Shown here one piece after another: positions 17,201-23,978 of a DNA stretch of 64,000 nt (position 1 is its first letter; each line of letters opens with the position of its first letter). The stretch is from positions 3,055-67,054 of the forward strand of contig DBTQ01000002.1 in assembly GCA_002307135.1 (NCBI GenBank), in the 5' to 3' direction. The notes under the pieces are model-generated. The model was not told the DNA's origin, did no database searches, and worked only from the letters and a program-made list of their open reading frames with translations. Source of the DNA: Bacteroidetes bacterium UBA1312. GTDB taxonomy: Bacteria > Bacteroidota > Bacteroidia > Chitinophagales > Chitinophagaceae. A program made the position numbers and the translations under genes.

Positions 17201-17411
17201 ACCAGTAATGATGACCGCGATGATGGCTGCAATAGGACTATTACCTGCAGCCATTTCACATGGTATAGGCTCAGAGAGCAGCAGACCACTGGCTAGAGTT
17301 GTTATTGGTGGTATCTTATGTGCAATGATTTTTAGCCTTTGGGTATTTCCACTCATTTTTGGATGGGCTTACCGCAAAATAGAATTAAAGCATTCCAATA
17401 AAATGGACTAA
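14247..17411 (+). CDS. czcA: Heavy-metal RND efflux pump, CzcA family
   Basis: 1054 aa, normal length for HME-RND pumps, with a first TM at ~17-34, two large periplasmic loops and 12 predicted TM segments. In TM4 it carries GAVDFGIIIDGAVVMVEG, that is D409, D415 and E422. This D-F-G-x3-D-G-A-x3-V-E pattern is that of CzcA-type divalent cation pumps. Copper/silver CusA lacks those aspartates. I therefore infer Co/Zn/Cd or Ni export rather than Cu/Ag, although metal choice cannot be proven. It is the last gene of the operon, closed by a strong terminator 37 bases downstream. Confidence 0.92.
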   Translation: MNKIIRSIIGFSLKNRYFILFCAAILVVAGILTYKSMPIEAFPDVTNTEISIITQWPGRSAEEVEKFITIPIEMAMNPVQQKVSMRSTSIFGLSYVKLIFDDDVKDPLARQQVMNLLPNATLPQGIQPEVQPPTGPTGEIYRYTLESAVRDVRELKTMQDWVVDRQLRSVPGVADITSFGGKTKTYEIKVDPGKLTTLNITPLDVFTAVQKTNINIGGDMIIQNNQAFVVRGIGLLNDITEIGNIVVTNTNGVPVLVKDVANVEISNLPRLGWVARANGTADSNGNRVITDQPDVVEAIIVMRKGANPSEVVAAIKAKVDKLNNSILPRDTHIVPYYDRSNLIEYATHTVTHNLIEGILLVTLLVSLFMFNWRTTLIVSVIIPLALLFAFICLHLMGMSANLLSLGAVDFGIIIDGAVVMVEGMFVILDHKAHEIGMKRFNKIAKYGLIKKNGTQLGKAIFFAKLIIITGLLPIFAFQKVEGKMFSPLAYTLGFALLGALITTLTLVPVLISILLKKNVHERHNPFVHHLTGFMLKGFTGAYRKKEIVVIVSLVVMVVGLLSFAFLGSEFLPELNEGSIWLRVQTPYSISLEKSVEVSKKIRAELIKFPQVKYAVSQTGRPDDGTDVAGFYNNEFSIMLYPQDEWKPKISKDELIHQMNERLSTIPGAELNFSQPIMDNVEEAVSGVKGSICVKIYGDSLGYMENHISDVYNILKHVKGIEDLGVIHNVGQPELDVNLDQQKMALYGVATADANAVVAMAIGGLAASTLYEGIKTFDIRIRLPENFRKTSDDIGNLLVPTQSGSKVPIKEIATITQKTGPCLIFRDDNQRYAALKFSVRDRDMGSTIAEAQKKVNAAIRLKTGYTMAWQGDFENQQRATKRLAQVVPISLLLIFLLLFSMFGNFKDAALVFLNVPFAIVGGIAALFFTGTNFSIAAGIGFIALFGICIQDGVLLITVFKQNLEKMDGQNSSLYAAIKLGVNSRIRPVMMTAMMAAIGLLPAAISHGIGSESSRPLARVVIGGILCAMIFSLWVFPLIFGWAYRKIELKHSNKMD

Positions 17412-17447
17412 ATAAAGAACTCTAAACGATTACACATTATTTGTACA

Positions 17448-17487
17448 AAATAAAAGGAGGAGTACTTTCGTACTCCTCCTTTTATTT
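17448..17487. terminator. Bidirectional terminator between efflux operon and htrA
   Basis: A perfect 18-bp stem (17448-17465 with 17470-17487; core GGAGGAGTAC/GTACTCCTCC) closes on a TTTC tetraloop, with A-rich and T-rich arms. It serves the convergent genes on both sides. Confidence 0.9.
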
Positions 17488-17536
17488 AAAATATTCTGAC
17501 CATAATATATTACAATAAGCAATCGATTTAAGCTTA

Positions 17537-19027
17537 TTAATGAGTGTCATCATCAGTGCGCAAATTGTAATAATACATACCATTACTACCCGGATAAAAA
17601 CCCTCCAATTGTACAGTCGCACCTTGTCCAGATAAAAGCTGGTCGAGTGCTTCCGTATCTTTCACAGGATTGCCATTAACACCACTTACAACAAACCCTT
17701 TCTTTATATTCGTTTGCTGCGCCAATAAACCATTACCTAGGCCTGTAATTTGTACACCACCGGATATTTTGAATTTCTGTTGTTCCTGAGCCGTTAGCGA
17801 ACGAAAACTAGCACCAAATATTTGCGCCGATGATTTTTCTTTTACGACATCTGTAGTATTATTAATATTCTTCAACTCCACATTCGTAGTCACCGTTTTA
17901 CCGCTACGCAAATAAGTTACAGAAACATGGTCACCTGGCTTGAATCGGGAAATTTGTTCCGTCAATTGAGGAAAGGTATTCACCTTCGTATTATTTATAG
18001 CAGTAATAAAATCTCCCTCTTTAATACCCGCAGACATTGCTCCACCTTGAGCAGCCACCTTAGCGACATATACACCCTCATTTTTGTCGAGCCCGTATTT
18101 ACTTATTTCTTGTTGATCGGCATTTTTAAAATCACGTGTTTCAATACCTAGATAAGCTCGTTGCACTGTACCGTACTGTATGATGTCTCCTGCTACTTTC
18201 TTCACAATATTAGCAGGTATTGCATAAGAATAGCCAGCATAGCTTCCTGTAGGTGAAGCTATCGCAGAATTAATGCCCACTAACTGACCTGTTGCATTTA
18301 CTAATGGTCCTCCGCTATTACCTGGATTTACAGCCGCATCTGTTTGTATAAATGATTCAATAGCAGTACGTGATTTAGTAGCATTGATACCAATACTGCG
18401 GCTTTTTGCACTGACGATTCCCGCCGTCACCGTTGCATCTAAACTCAATGGATAGCCAACTGCCAAAACCCATTGCCCTAAATGAACATCATCAGAATTA
18501 CCAAACTCCATATAAGGTAAATTTTTTTCTTCAATTTTGAGTACTGCTAAATCGCTTGAAGGATCTGTTCCTATTAATTTGGCCTTTGCCGTTTTCTTAT
18601 CATCAAACGTAACAATGATTTGGTCTGTACCCGAAATAACATGATTGTTAGTCACGATATAGCCATCTGGAGAGATAACGACTCCCGAACCAGAGCCCAT
18701 TTGCTCTGGAGTACGGAATTGACGCAACATATCACCTCCAAACATTTCTGATATTGGATCTCGCGCTACTACCGTTCGCGCATTAGTTGTTGTTTTTATA
18801 TGCACCACTGCCTTTACACTCGATTCTGCCGCCAACTGAAAATCCGGGGCGACCTTTGCATTAGCAGCTGCAATATCTGCATTATAAGATGCAAAATTCA
18901 CCGGAATTGCACTATGCGAATTGCCGGAAAAAAAGCCGCATTTGTCTTGAAAATGATTGATGGCGAACATGGTGGTTACCGACGTTATTGCCGCTGTAAG
19001 CACCACTGGAAGAAATTTCTGTTTCAT
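17537..19027 (-). CDS. degP: Periplasmic serine protease/chaperone, HtrA/DegP family
   Basis: 496 aa. An N-terminal hydrophobic segment (~7-24) serves as signal peptide or anchor. A trypsin-like domain has the triad H129 (TNNHVI), D159 (SSDLAV) and S238 (NPGNSGGP). Two PDZ domains follow (~290-380 with LGIETRD and EGDFITAIN; ~405-490). The family degrades or refolds damaged envelope proteins. The second PDZ domain is weaker than usual. A -7-like TATTTTTG on the minus strand at 19053-19060, ~30 bases before the start, fits a promoter. It diverges from ileS. Confidence 0.95.
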   Translation of the reverse strand: MKQKFLPVVLTAAITSVTTMFAINHFQDKCGFFSGNSHSAIPVNFASYNADIAAANAKVAPDFQLAAESSVKAVVHIKTTTNARTVVARDPISEMFGGDMLRQFRTPEQMGSGSGVVISPDGYIVTNNHVISGTDQIIVTFDDKKTAKAKLIGTDPSSDLAVLKIEEKNLPYMEFGNSDDVHLGQWVLAVGYPLSLDATVTAGIVSAKSRSIGINATKSRTAIESFIQTDAAVNPGNSGGPLVNATGQLVGINSAIASPTGSYAGYSYAIPANIVKKVAGDIIQYGTVQRAYLGIETRDFKNADQQEISKYGLDKNEGVYVAKVAAQGGAMSAGIKEGDFITAINNTKVNTFPQLTEQISRFKPGDHVSVTYLRSGKTVTTNVELKNINNTTDVVKEKSSAQIFGASFRSLTAQEQQKFKISGGVQITGLGNGLLAQQTNIKKGFVVSGVNGNPVKDTEALDQLLSGQGATVQLEGFYPGSNGMYYYNLRTDDDTH

Positions 19028-19240
19028 AGATGCGTTATTTATTATTTCAACACAAAAATAAAAAACAGAATTATCAGAAAAATGTTAAAAACGTTACCCA
19101 CAAAGGCTTTAACGGTTTCTTTAATAAGAAAATATAACTAGTTTTTCAACCCAATCGAAACAAATAGTCTTTAATAAAATAAATAGCCAAAAGAAAGCCA
19201 ATGCTCACTAATGCTATATTATTAATCTATCTTTATTTAG

Positions 19241-19248
19241 TACCTTCG
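19241..19248 (+). promoter_or_regulatory. Putative -7 element of ileS
   Basis: TACCTTCG matches the Bacteroidota -7 pattern TAnnTTTG with one change. It lies 36 bases before the ATG at 19285. The longer reading frame from 19201 would have to contain this promoter, which argues for the 19285 start. Confidence 0.5.
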
Positions 19249-19284
19249 CGCCTTGTTTTTAAATTAATAGATTTCTATACACAG

Positions 19285-22200
19285 ATGTCTCAGAAATATC
19301 CCGAGTTCAAACAATTAAACATGCCATCTATAGAGCAGGACATGCTACAACAATGGAAAGACGGCAGTTATTTTGAAAAAAGTGTTACGCAGCGTAATGG
19401 AGCAGTTCCATTTGTATTCTTTGAAGGTCCGCCAAGTGCCAATGGTTTACCAGGCATACACCATGTCATTTCCCGTACTTTAAAAGATTTGATTTGTCGT
19501 TACAAAACGATGCAAGGCTTTCAAGTAAACCGTAAAGCGGGTTGGGATACACATGGACTACCCGTAGAACTTGGCGTAGAAAAAGAACTGGGTATTACTA
19601 AAGAAGATATTGGTAAGAAAATTAGTGTAGAAGAATACAACCAAAAATGTAGAGAAGCAGTAATGCGCTACAAAGATAAATGGGATGATATCACTGAAAA
19701 AATGGGTTATTGGGTTGACCTGAACGACCCATATATTACTTTCGACAATAAATACATTGAAACACTTTGGTGGGCGCTCAAAGAATTATACAAAAAAGAT
19801 TATTTGTATAAAAGCGTTAGCATACAACCTTATTCTCCAGCCGCAGGTACTGGATTGAGTAGCCACGAGGTAAACCAACCAGGCGCATACAGAGATGTAA
19901 AGGATACGACAATCGTCGCTATGTTTAAAGCCATAAGAAATGAAAAAAGTGAATTTTTGTTTAGCAAATTATCAGCTGACGATAACACTTTGTTCTTCAT
20001 GGCCTGGACAACTACGCCTTGGACTTTACCTTCCAATTTGGGATTAACTGTAGGTCCAAATATTGAATATGCATTACTTAAAACAATCAACCCTTACACG
20101 CACCAATTATGTAATGTAGTATTAGCCCAAAAATTAATTGGCAAATACTTAAAAGAAGATTTAGAAAATAAAGATTTTGCGGAATACAAAAACGACGGCA
20201 AAAATATTCCATGGACTGTATTGAGCACTTTCAAGGGTTCCGATATAGAAGGCATCCGTTATGAACAATTATTACCTTTCGAAGCAAATACGGCCAGTGT
20301 ATCCGGAGGTGATCCATTCAGAATCATACTCGGTGACTTTGTTACCACTGAAGATGGTACGGGTATCGTGCACACTGCACCTGCTTTTGGTGCTGACGAT
20401 TACAAAGTCGGTAAAGCAAACAATCTAGGATTTCTTGTAATGGTGGACAAACAGGGAAAATTCATCGACGGACTCGGCGAACTTTCCGGGCGTTATGTAA
20501 AAAATTACAAGGATGAGGCAGATTATAAAGAAGTAGATGTTGATATTGCGGTCGGATTAAAAATAATAGGTCAGGCTTTTAAAGTAGAAAAATACGAACA
20601 TACATACCCGCATTGCTGGCGTACAGACAAACCAATTCTTTATTATCCACTCGATGCTTGGTTTATCCGCACTACTGCTGTGAAGGATAGAATGATCGAA
20701 CTCAATAAAACAATCAATTGGAAACCCAAAGCAACCGGTGAAGGGAGATTTGGAAATTGGCTGGAAAACATGGTGGACTGGAATTTGAGTCGTAGCCGTT
20801 TTTGGGGCACACCATTGCCAGTTTGGACAAATGAAGATGGTAGTGAAACAAAATGTATTGGATCAGTTGAAGAGCTTAATAATGAGATCAAATATGCCAA
20901 CGAAAAACTTGGTTTACAACAAGTTATAAACGAAAACAACTTAGACTTACACAAACCATTTGTGGATACAATTGTACTTGCGGACAGCACTGGAAGAGCA
21001 ATGCGTCGAGAACCAGATCTTATTGACGTATGGTTTGACAGCGGAGCAATGCCTTATGCACAATGGCACTACCCTTTCGAGAATAAAGGTAAAATTGAAA
21101 AAAATCAAGCGTTCCCTGCCGACTTTATTGCAGAAGGAGTAGATCAGACTCGTGGCTGGTTTTATACACTACATGCATTAAGCGTAATGTTATTTGATTC
21201 CGTTGCTTACAAAACTGTTGTTGCCAATGGTTTGGTATTGGACAAAAATGGTAACAAAATGAGTAAGCGTGTAGGAAATGTTGTCGATCCATTTGCAACC
21301 ATTCAAACATTGAGTGCAGATGCTACTCGTTGGTATCTTATTACCAATGCATCACCTTGGGATAGCTTACGATTTGATTTAGAAGGAATTAAAGAGATAC
21401 AACGCAAGTATTTTGGAACGCTCTATAACACTTACCAATTCTTCGCTTTGTATGCAAATGTGGATAAATTCACATTTAAAGAAGAATATATACCCATAGC
21501 GGAGCGACCAGAGATAGATAGATGGATATTATCGTCCTTGCATACTTTAATAAAAAAAGCAACGGCATACCTTGATGACTATGAACCAACCCAAGCTGGC
21601 AGAGCTATGGAATATTTCTTAGATGAACAATTGAGTAACTGGTATGTTCGCCTCTGTCGCCGCCGGTTCTGGAAAGGAGAATATGAATTTGATAAAATAT
21701 CAGCATACCAAACATTATATGAATGTTTGGAACAATTGTCATTACTGATGGCACCAATATCTCCATTTTTTGCAGATTGGTTATTTCAAAATCTAAATAA
21801 GATAACCAATAGAAACAATTCATATTCAGTACATTTAGCAGACTATCCTAAAGTAAATGAAACTTATATTGATACAGACTTGGAAGAACGAATGACGTTG
21901 GCACAAGAGACTTCTTCACTTGTCCTTTCTATTCGTAAAAAGGTAAATATTAAAGTGCGCCAACCTTTACAGAAATTGATGATTCCTGTTTTAAATCCTA
22001 AAATGGAAGAGCATATAAGATTAGTTGAAGAGCTAATTAAAAATGAAGTCAATGTAAAAGAAATAGAATACATCACCGAAACAGAAGGAGTAATCAACAA
22101 GAAGGCAAAAGCAAATTTCAAAACACTTGGTGCAAAAATGGGTGCAAAAATGAAATCCGTTGCTGTTGCGATTGCTAATTTAGATCAACATTCTATATCA

Positions 22201-22620
22201 AAATTAGAACAAGAAAAAGAGCTTTTATTGGATATTGCAGGTGAACACATAATGATTTCTATAGAAGATGTAGAGATTATTGCGGAAGATATTCCGGGAT
22301 GGTCAGTTGCCAATAAAGACAATTTGACAATTGCTCTTGATATTACATTGACTCCGGAATTGCAAGATGAAGGCAATGCTCGTGAATTTGTAAACCGTAT
22401 CCAAAAGATAAGGAAGGATTCTGGATTGGAGCTTACAGACAAGATAAATGTTCAGGTTGAGCAAAATGAAATGTTAATGAGTAGTTTAATTAAATATAAT
22501 GATTACATTTGCGCCGAAATACTAGCTGAAAAGATAGAATTTTTTCATAATATTACTAACGGCATTGTAATTGAAATGAATGAAATACCATTAAATGTAC
22601 TAGTTTTAAAACAAGCGTAA
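19285..22620 (+). CDS. ileS: Isoleucyl-tRNA synthetase (type 2)
   Basis: 1111 aa from ATG 19285. The frame extends to 19201 but the extra 28 residues are hydrophobic, unlike the family, and overlap the promoter. It charges tRNA-Ile with isoleucine. The class I HIGH motif appears as GIHH in PPSANGLPGIHHVI (~residue 57) and KMSKS as NKMSKRVGN (~658), with the CP1 editing domain between. The GIHH form, the length and the absence of the C-terminal Zn-binding cysteines indicate the eukaryote-like IleRS2 type, known for mupirocin tolerance. Followed after 3 bases by the DksA-like gene, so the two are probably co-transcribed. Confidence 0.95.
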   Translation: MSQKYPEFKQLNMPSIEQDMLQQWKDGSYFEKSVTQRNGAVPFVFFEGPPSANGLPGIHHVISRTLKDLICRYKTMQGFQVNRKAGWDTHGLPVELGVEKELGITKEDIGKKISVEEYNQKCREAVMRYKDKWDDITEKMGYWVDLNDPYITFDNKYIETLWWALKELYKKDYLYKSVSIQPYSPAAGTGLSSHEVNQPGAYRDVKDTTIVAMFKAIRNEKSEFLFSKLSADDNTLFFMAWTTTPWTLPSNLGLTVGPNIEYALLKTINPYTHQLCNVVLAQKLIGKYLKEDLENKDFAEYKNDGKNIPWTVLSTFKGSDIEGIRYEQLLPFEANTASVSGGDPFRIILGDFVTTEDGTGIVHTAPAFGADDYKVGKANNLGFLVMVDKQGKFIDGLGELSGRYVKNYKDEADYKEVDVDIAVGLKIIGQAFKVEKYEHTYPHCWRTDKPILYYPLDAWFIRTTAVKDRMIELNKTINWKPKATGEGRFGNWLENMVDWNLSRSRFWGTPLPVWTNEDGSETKCIGSVEELNNEIKYANEKLGLQQVINENNLDLHKPFVDTIVLADSTGRAMRREPDLIDVWFDSGAMPYAQWHYPFENKGKIEKNQAFPADFIAEGVDQTRGWFYTLHALSVMLFDSVAYKTVVANGLVLDKNGNKMSKRVGNVVDPFATIQTLSADATRWYLITNASPWDSLRFDLEGIKEIQRKYFGTLYNTYQFFALYANVDKFTFKEEYIPIAERPEIDRWILSSLHTLIKKATAYLDDYEPTQAGRAMEYFLDEQLSNWYVRLCRRRFWKGEYEFDKISAYQTLYECLEQLSLLMAPISPFFADWLFQNLNKITNRNNSYSVHLADYPKVNETYIDTDLEERMTLAQETSSLVLSIRKKVNIKVRQPLQKLMIPVLNPKMEEHIRLVEELIKNEVNVKEIEYITETEGVINKKAKANFKTLGAKMGAKMKSVAVAIANLDQHSISKLEQEKELLLDIAGEHIMISIEDVEIIAEDIPGWSVANKDNLTIALDITLTPELQDEGNAREFVNRIQKIRKDSGLELTDKINVQVEQNEMLMSSLIKYNDYICAEILAEKIEFFHNITNGIVIEMNEIPLNVLVLKQA

Positions 22621-22623
22621 GCC

Positions 22624-23739
22624 ATGGCAATAAACAAGAAACAGGCTTCTAAATCATCTGGTAACTCCAAAAAAGCAACTGCTAAAAAAGTGGTGTCAGC
22701 AAAAAAGGCAATCCCAACTAAAAAAGCAACTCCTGCTAAAAAAGCAGCACCAGTAAAAAAAGCAACTCCAGCTAAAAAAGCAGCACCTGCTAAAAAGACC
22801 GTGACGGTAAAAAAAGCTGCACCTGCTAAAAAAGCCGTAACAACTAAAAAATCAATGCCAATAAAAAAAGCCCCTCCTACTAAAAAGAACAGTGCCGCAA
22901 AAGCTGTACCTGCTAAAAAAATTGCACCTGCTAAAAAAGCAGCGCCTCTTAAAAAAGTTGCACCTGTTAAAAAAGCTGCACCTGTTAAAAAAGTTGCACC
23001 TGTTAAAAAAGCTGCACCTGTTGCTAAAAAAGCAATTAAGCAGGAACCTGTAATAGTCGCTCCTAAAAAAGAACCTGTCGAAAAAAAACCGGCTAAACCC
23101 GTCAAAAAAACTATTTCTGTTGCCAAAACAACTAAAATACTAAAGTCTATCGTTAATAATAGTAGTGGAACGCCAGTCCATCCTAGTAAGCCTACTCCAG
23201 CTCCCGTTGGACGCTCCTTACGTGATGATAAAAAACCACAAATAATTGTTGCACATAGACGTTTACACAAAGATAATAAGCAAGAAGAGGAAAGTAATAC
23301 GATTGCTAAAACCAACTTTACTGAATTCAACCGTTCTTTATTAGACGAACAACCAGCTCCTGCTACTGCTGCTAGACGATACAGTGATGAAGATTTGAAT
23401 GAATTCCGCGATATTATCAACGGTCGATTAGATAATGCACGTAAAGAATTGACTTATCTACAAGGTCTTATTATGCGCAAAGACAGTGCAGGAACAGAGG
23501 ACTCAGAAAATCGCTTTAATGTTGAGGATGGTAGTGGGGCAATGGAACGCGAAACGGTATCACAATTGGCCAGCCGTCAAATTCAATTTATTTCTAATCT
23601 AGAAAAAGCATTGATACGCGTAGAGAATAAAACTTATGGTGTTTGCCGTGTTACGGGTAAGCTCATAGATAAAGCTCGTTTACGTGCAGTACCTCATGCT
23701 ACACTAAGTATTGAAGCTAAAACTGGATTGAAAAAATAA
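22624..23739 (+). CDS. DksA/TraR-like protein with histone H1-like Lys/Ala/Pro repeat N-terminus
   Basis: 371 aa. Residues ~10-140 are a low-complexity tail of KKAAPAKKA-type units (over 40 Lys), resembling histone H1 C-termini and bacterial H1-like proteins. Residues ~250-371 resemble DksA/TraR: a coiled-coil region (ELTYLQGLIMRKD) then TYGVCRVTGKLIDKARLRAVPHATLSIEAK, the shape of the zinc-finger end. Only one of the four zinc cysteines (Cys ~341) remains, so it should not bind zinc normally. DksA proteins enter the RNA polymerase secondary channel and act with ppGpp. The tail should bind DNA or RNA. Co-transcribed with ileS; relA/spoT lies just downstream. Confidence 0.85.
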   Translation: MAINKKQASKSSGNSKKATAKKVVSAKKAIPTKKATPAKKAAPVKKATPAKKAAPAKKTVTVKKAAPAKKAVTTKKSMPIKKAPPTKKNSAAKAVPAKKIAPAKKAAPLKKVAPVKKAAPVKKVAPVKKAAPVAKKAIKQEPVIVAPKKEPVEKKPAKPVKKTISVAKTTKILKSIVNNSSGTPVHPSKPTPAPVGRSLRDDKKPQIIVAHRRLHKDNKQEEESNTIAKTNFTEFNRSLLDEQPAPATAARRYSDEDLNEFRDIINGRLDNARKELTYLQGLIMRKDSAGTEDSENRFNVEDGSGAMERETVSQLASRQIQFISNLEKALIRVENKTYGVCRVTGKLIDKARLRAVPHATLSIEAKTGLKK

Positions 23740-23754
23740 TTCAATACACAAAAC

Positions 23755-23804
23755 AAGATAAAAAAGAGGTTGCCTAATCGATTAGGCAACCTCTTTTTTA
23801 TCTT
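23755..23804. terminator. Terminator: 50-base perfect palindrome
   Basis: The sequence from 23755 to 23804 is its own reverse complement over all 50 bases: 25-bp arms around a central TCGA, with AAAAAAGAGG and CCTCTTTTTT at the flanks. It ends the ileS operon and would work in both directions. Confidence 0.9.
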
Positions 23805-23825
23805 CGATAAAACGGGGCATAAAAA

Positions 23826-23851
23826 AGCGGTCAATAAGAATAAAGACCGCT
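23826..23851. other. Small hairpin in the relA/spoT leader region
   Basis: AGCGGTC (23826-23832) pairs with GACCGCT (23845-23851) across a 12-base loop, just behind the large palindrome. It is preceded by a run of A, so it could be a terminator acting leftward, or a secondary structure without function. Confidence 0.4.
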
Positions 23852-23922
23852 GTTAACCAATAAACCTCATATAAAATGAAACTATTAACGGTAGTTCAAA
23901 AACCGTGCCATAAATTTTTGAT

Positions 23923-23954
23923 TTTGAAAATTGGGTATTAATAATGTAACTTAG
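23923..23954 (+). promoter_or_regulatory. Putative promoter of relA/spoT
   Basis: TTTG (23923-23926), a 20-base spacer and TAACTTAG (23947-23954) match the Bacteroidota consensus TTTG-N19-21-TAnnTTTG with one mismatch in the -7 box. It lies 25 bases before the TTG start at 23979. Confidence 0.55.
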
Positions 23955-23978
23955 TTCATAAATTAACAAGTCAAGATT

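Noticed and set aside
14247..17411. CusA (copper/silver) identity
   Set aside because: The TM4 Asp/Asp/Glu signature fits CzcA-type divalent cation pumps better.
19201..19284. N-terminal extension of IleS
   Set aside because: Hydrophobic, not conserved in the family, and overlapping a -7 promoter element.
22545..23420. A 291-codon antisense frame opposite the Lys/Ala repeats
   Set aside because: It is a low-complexity mirror of the KKAAPA repeats, with no start context or domain.
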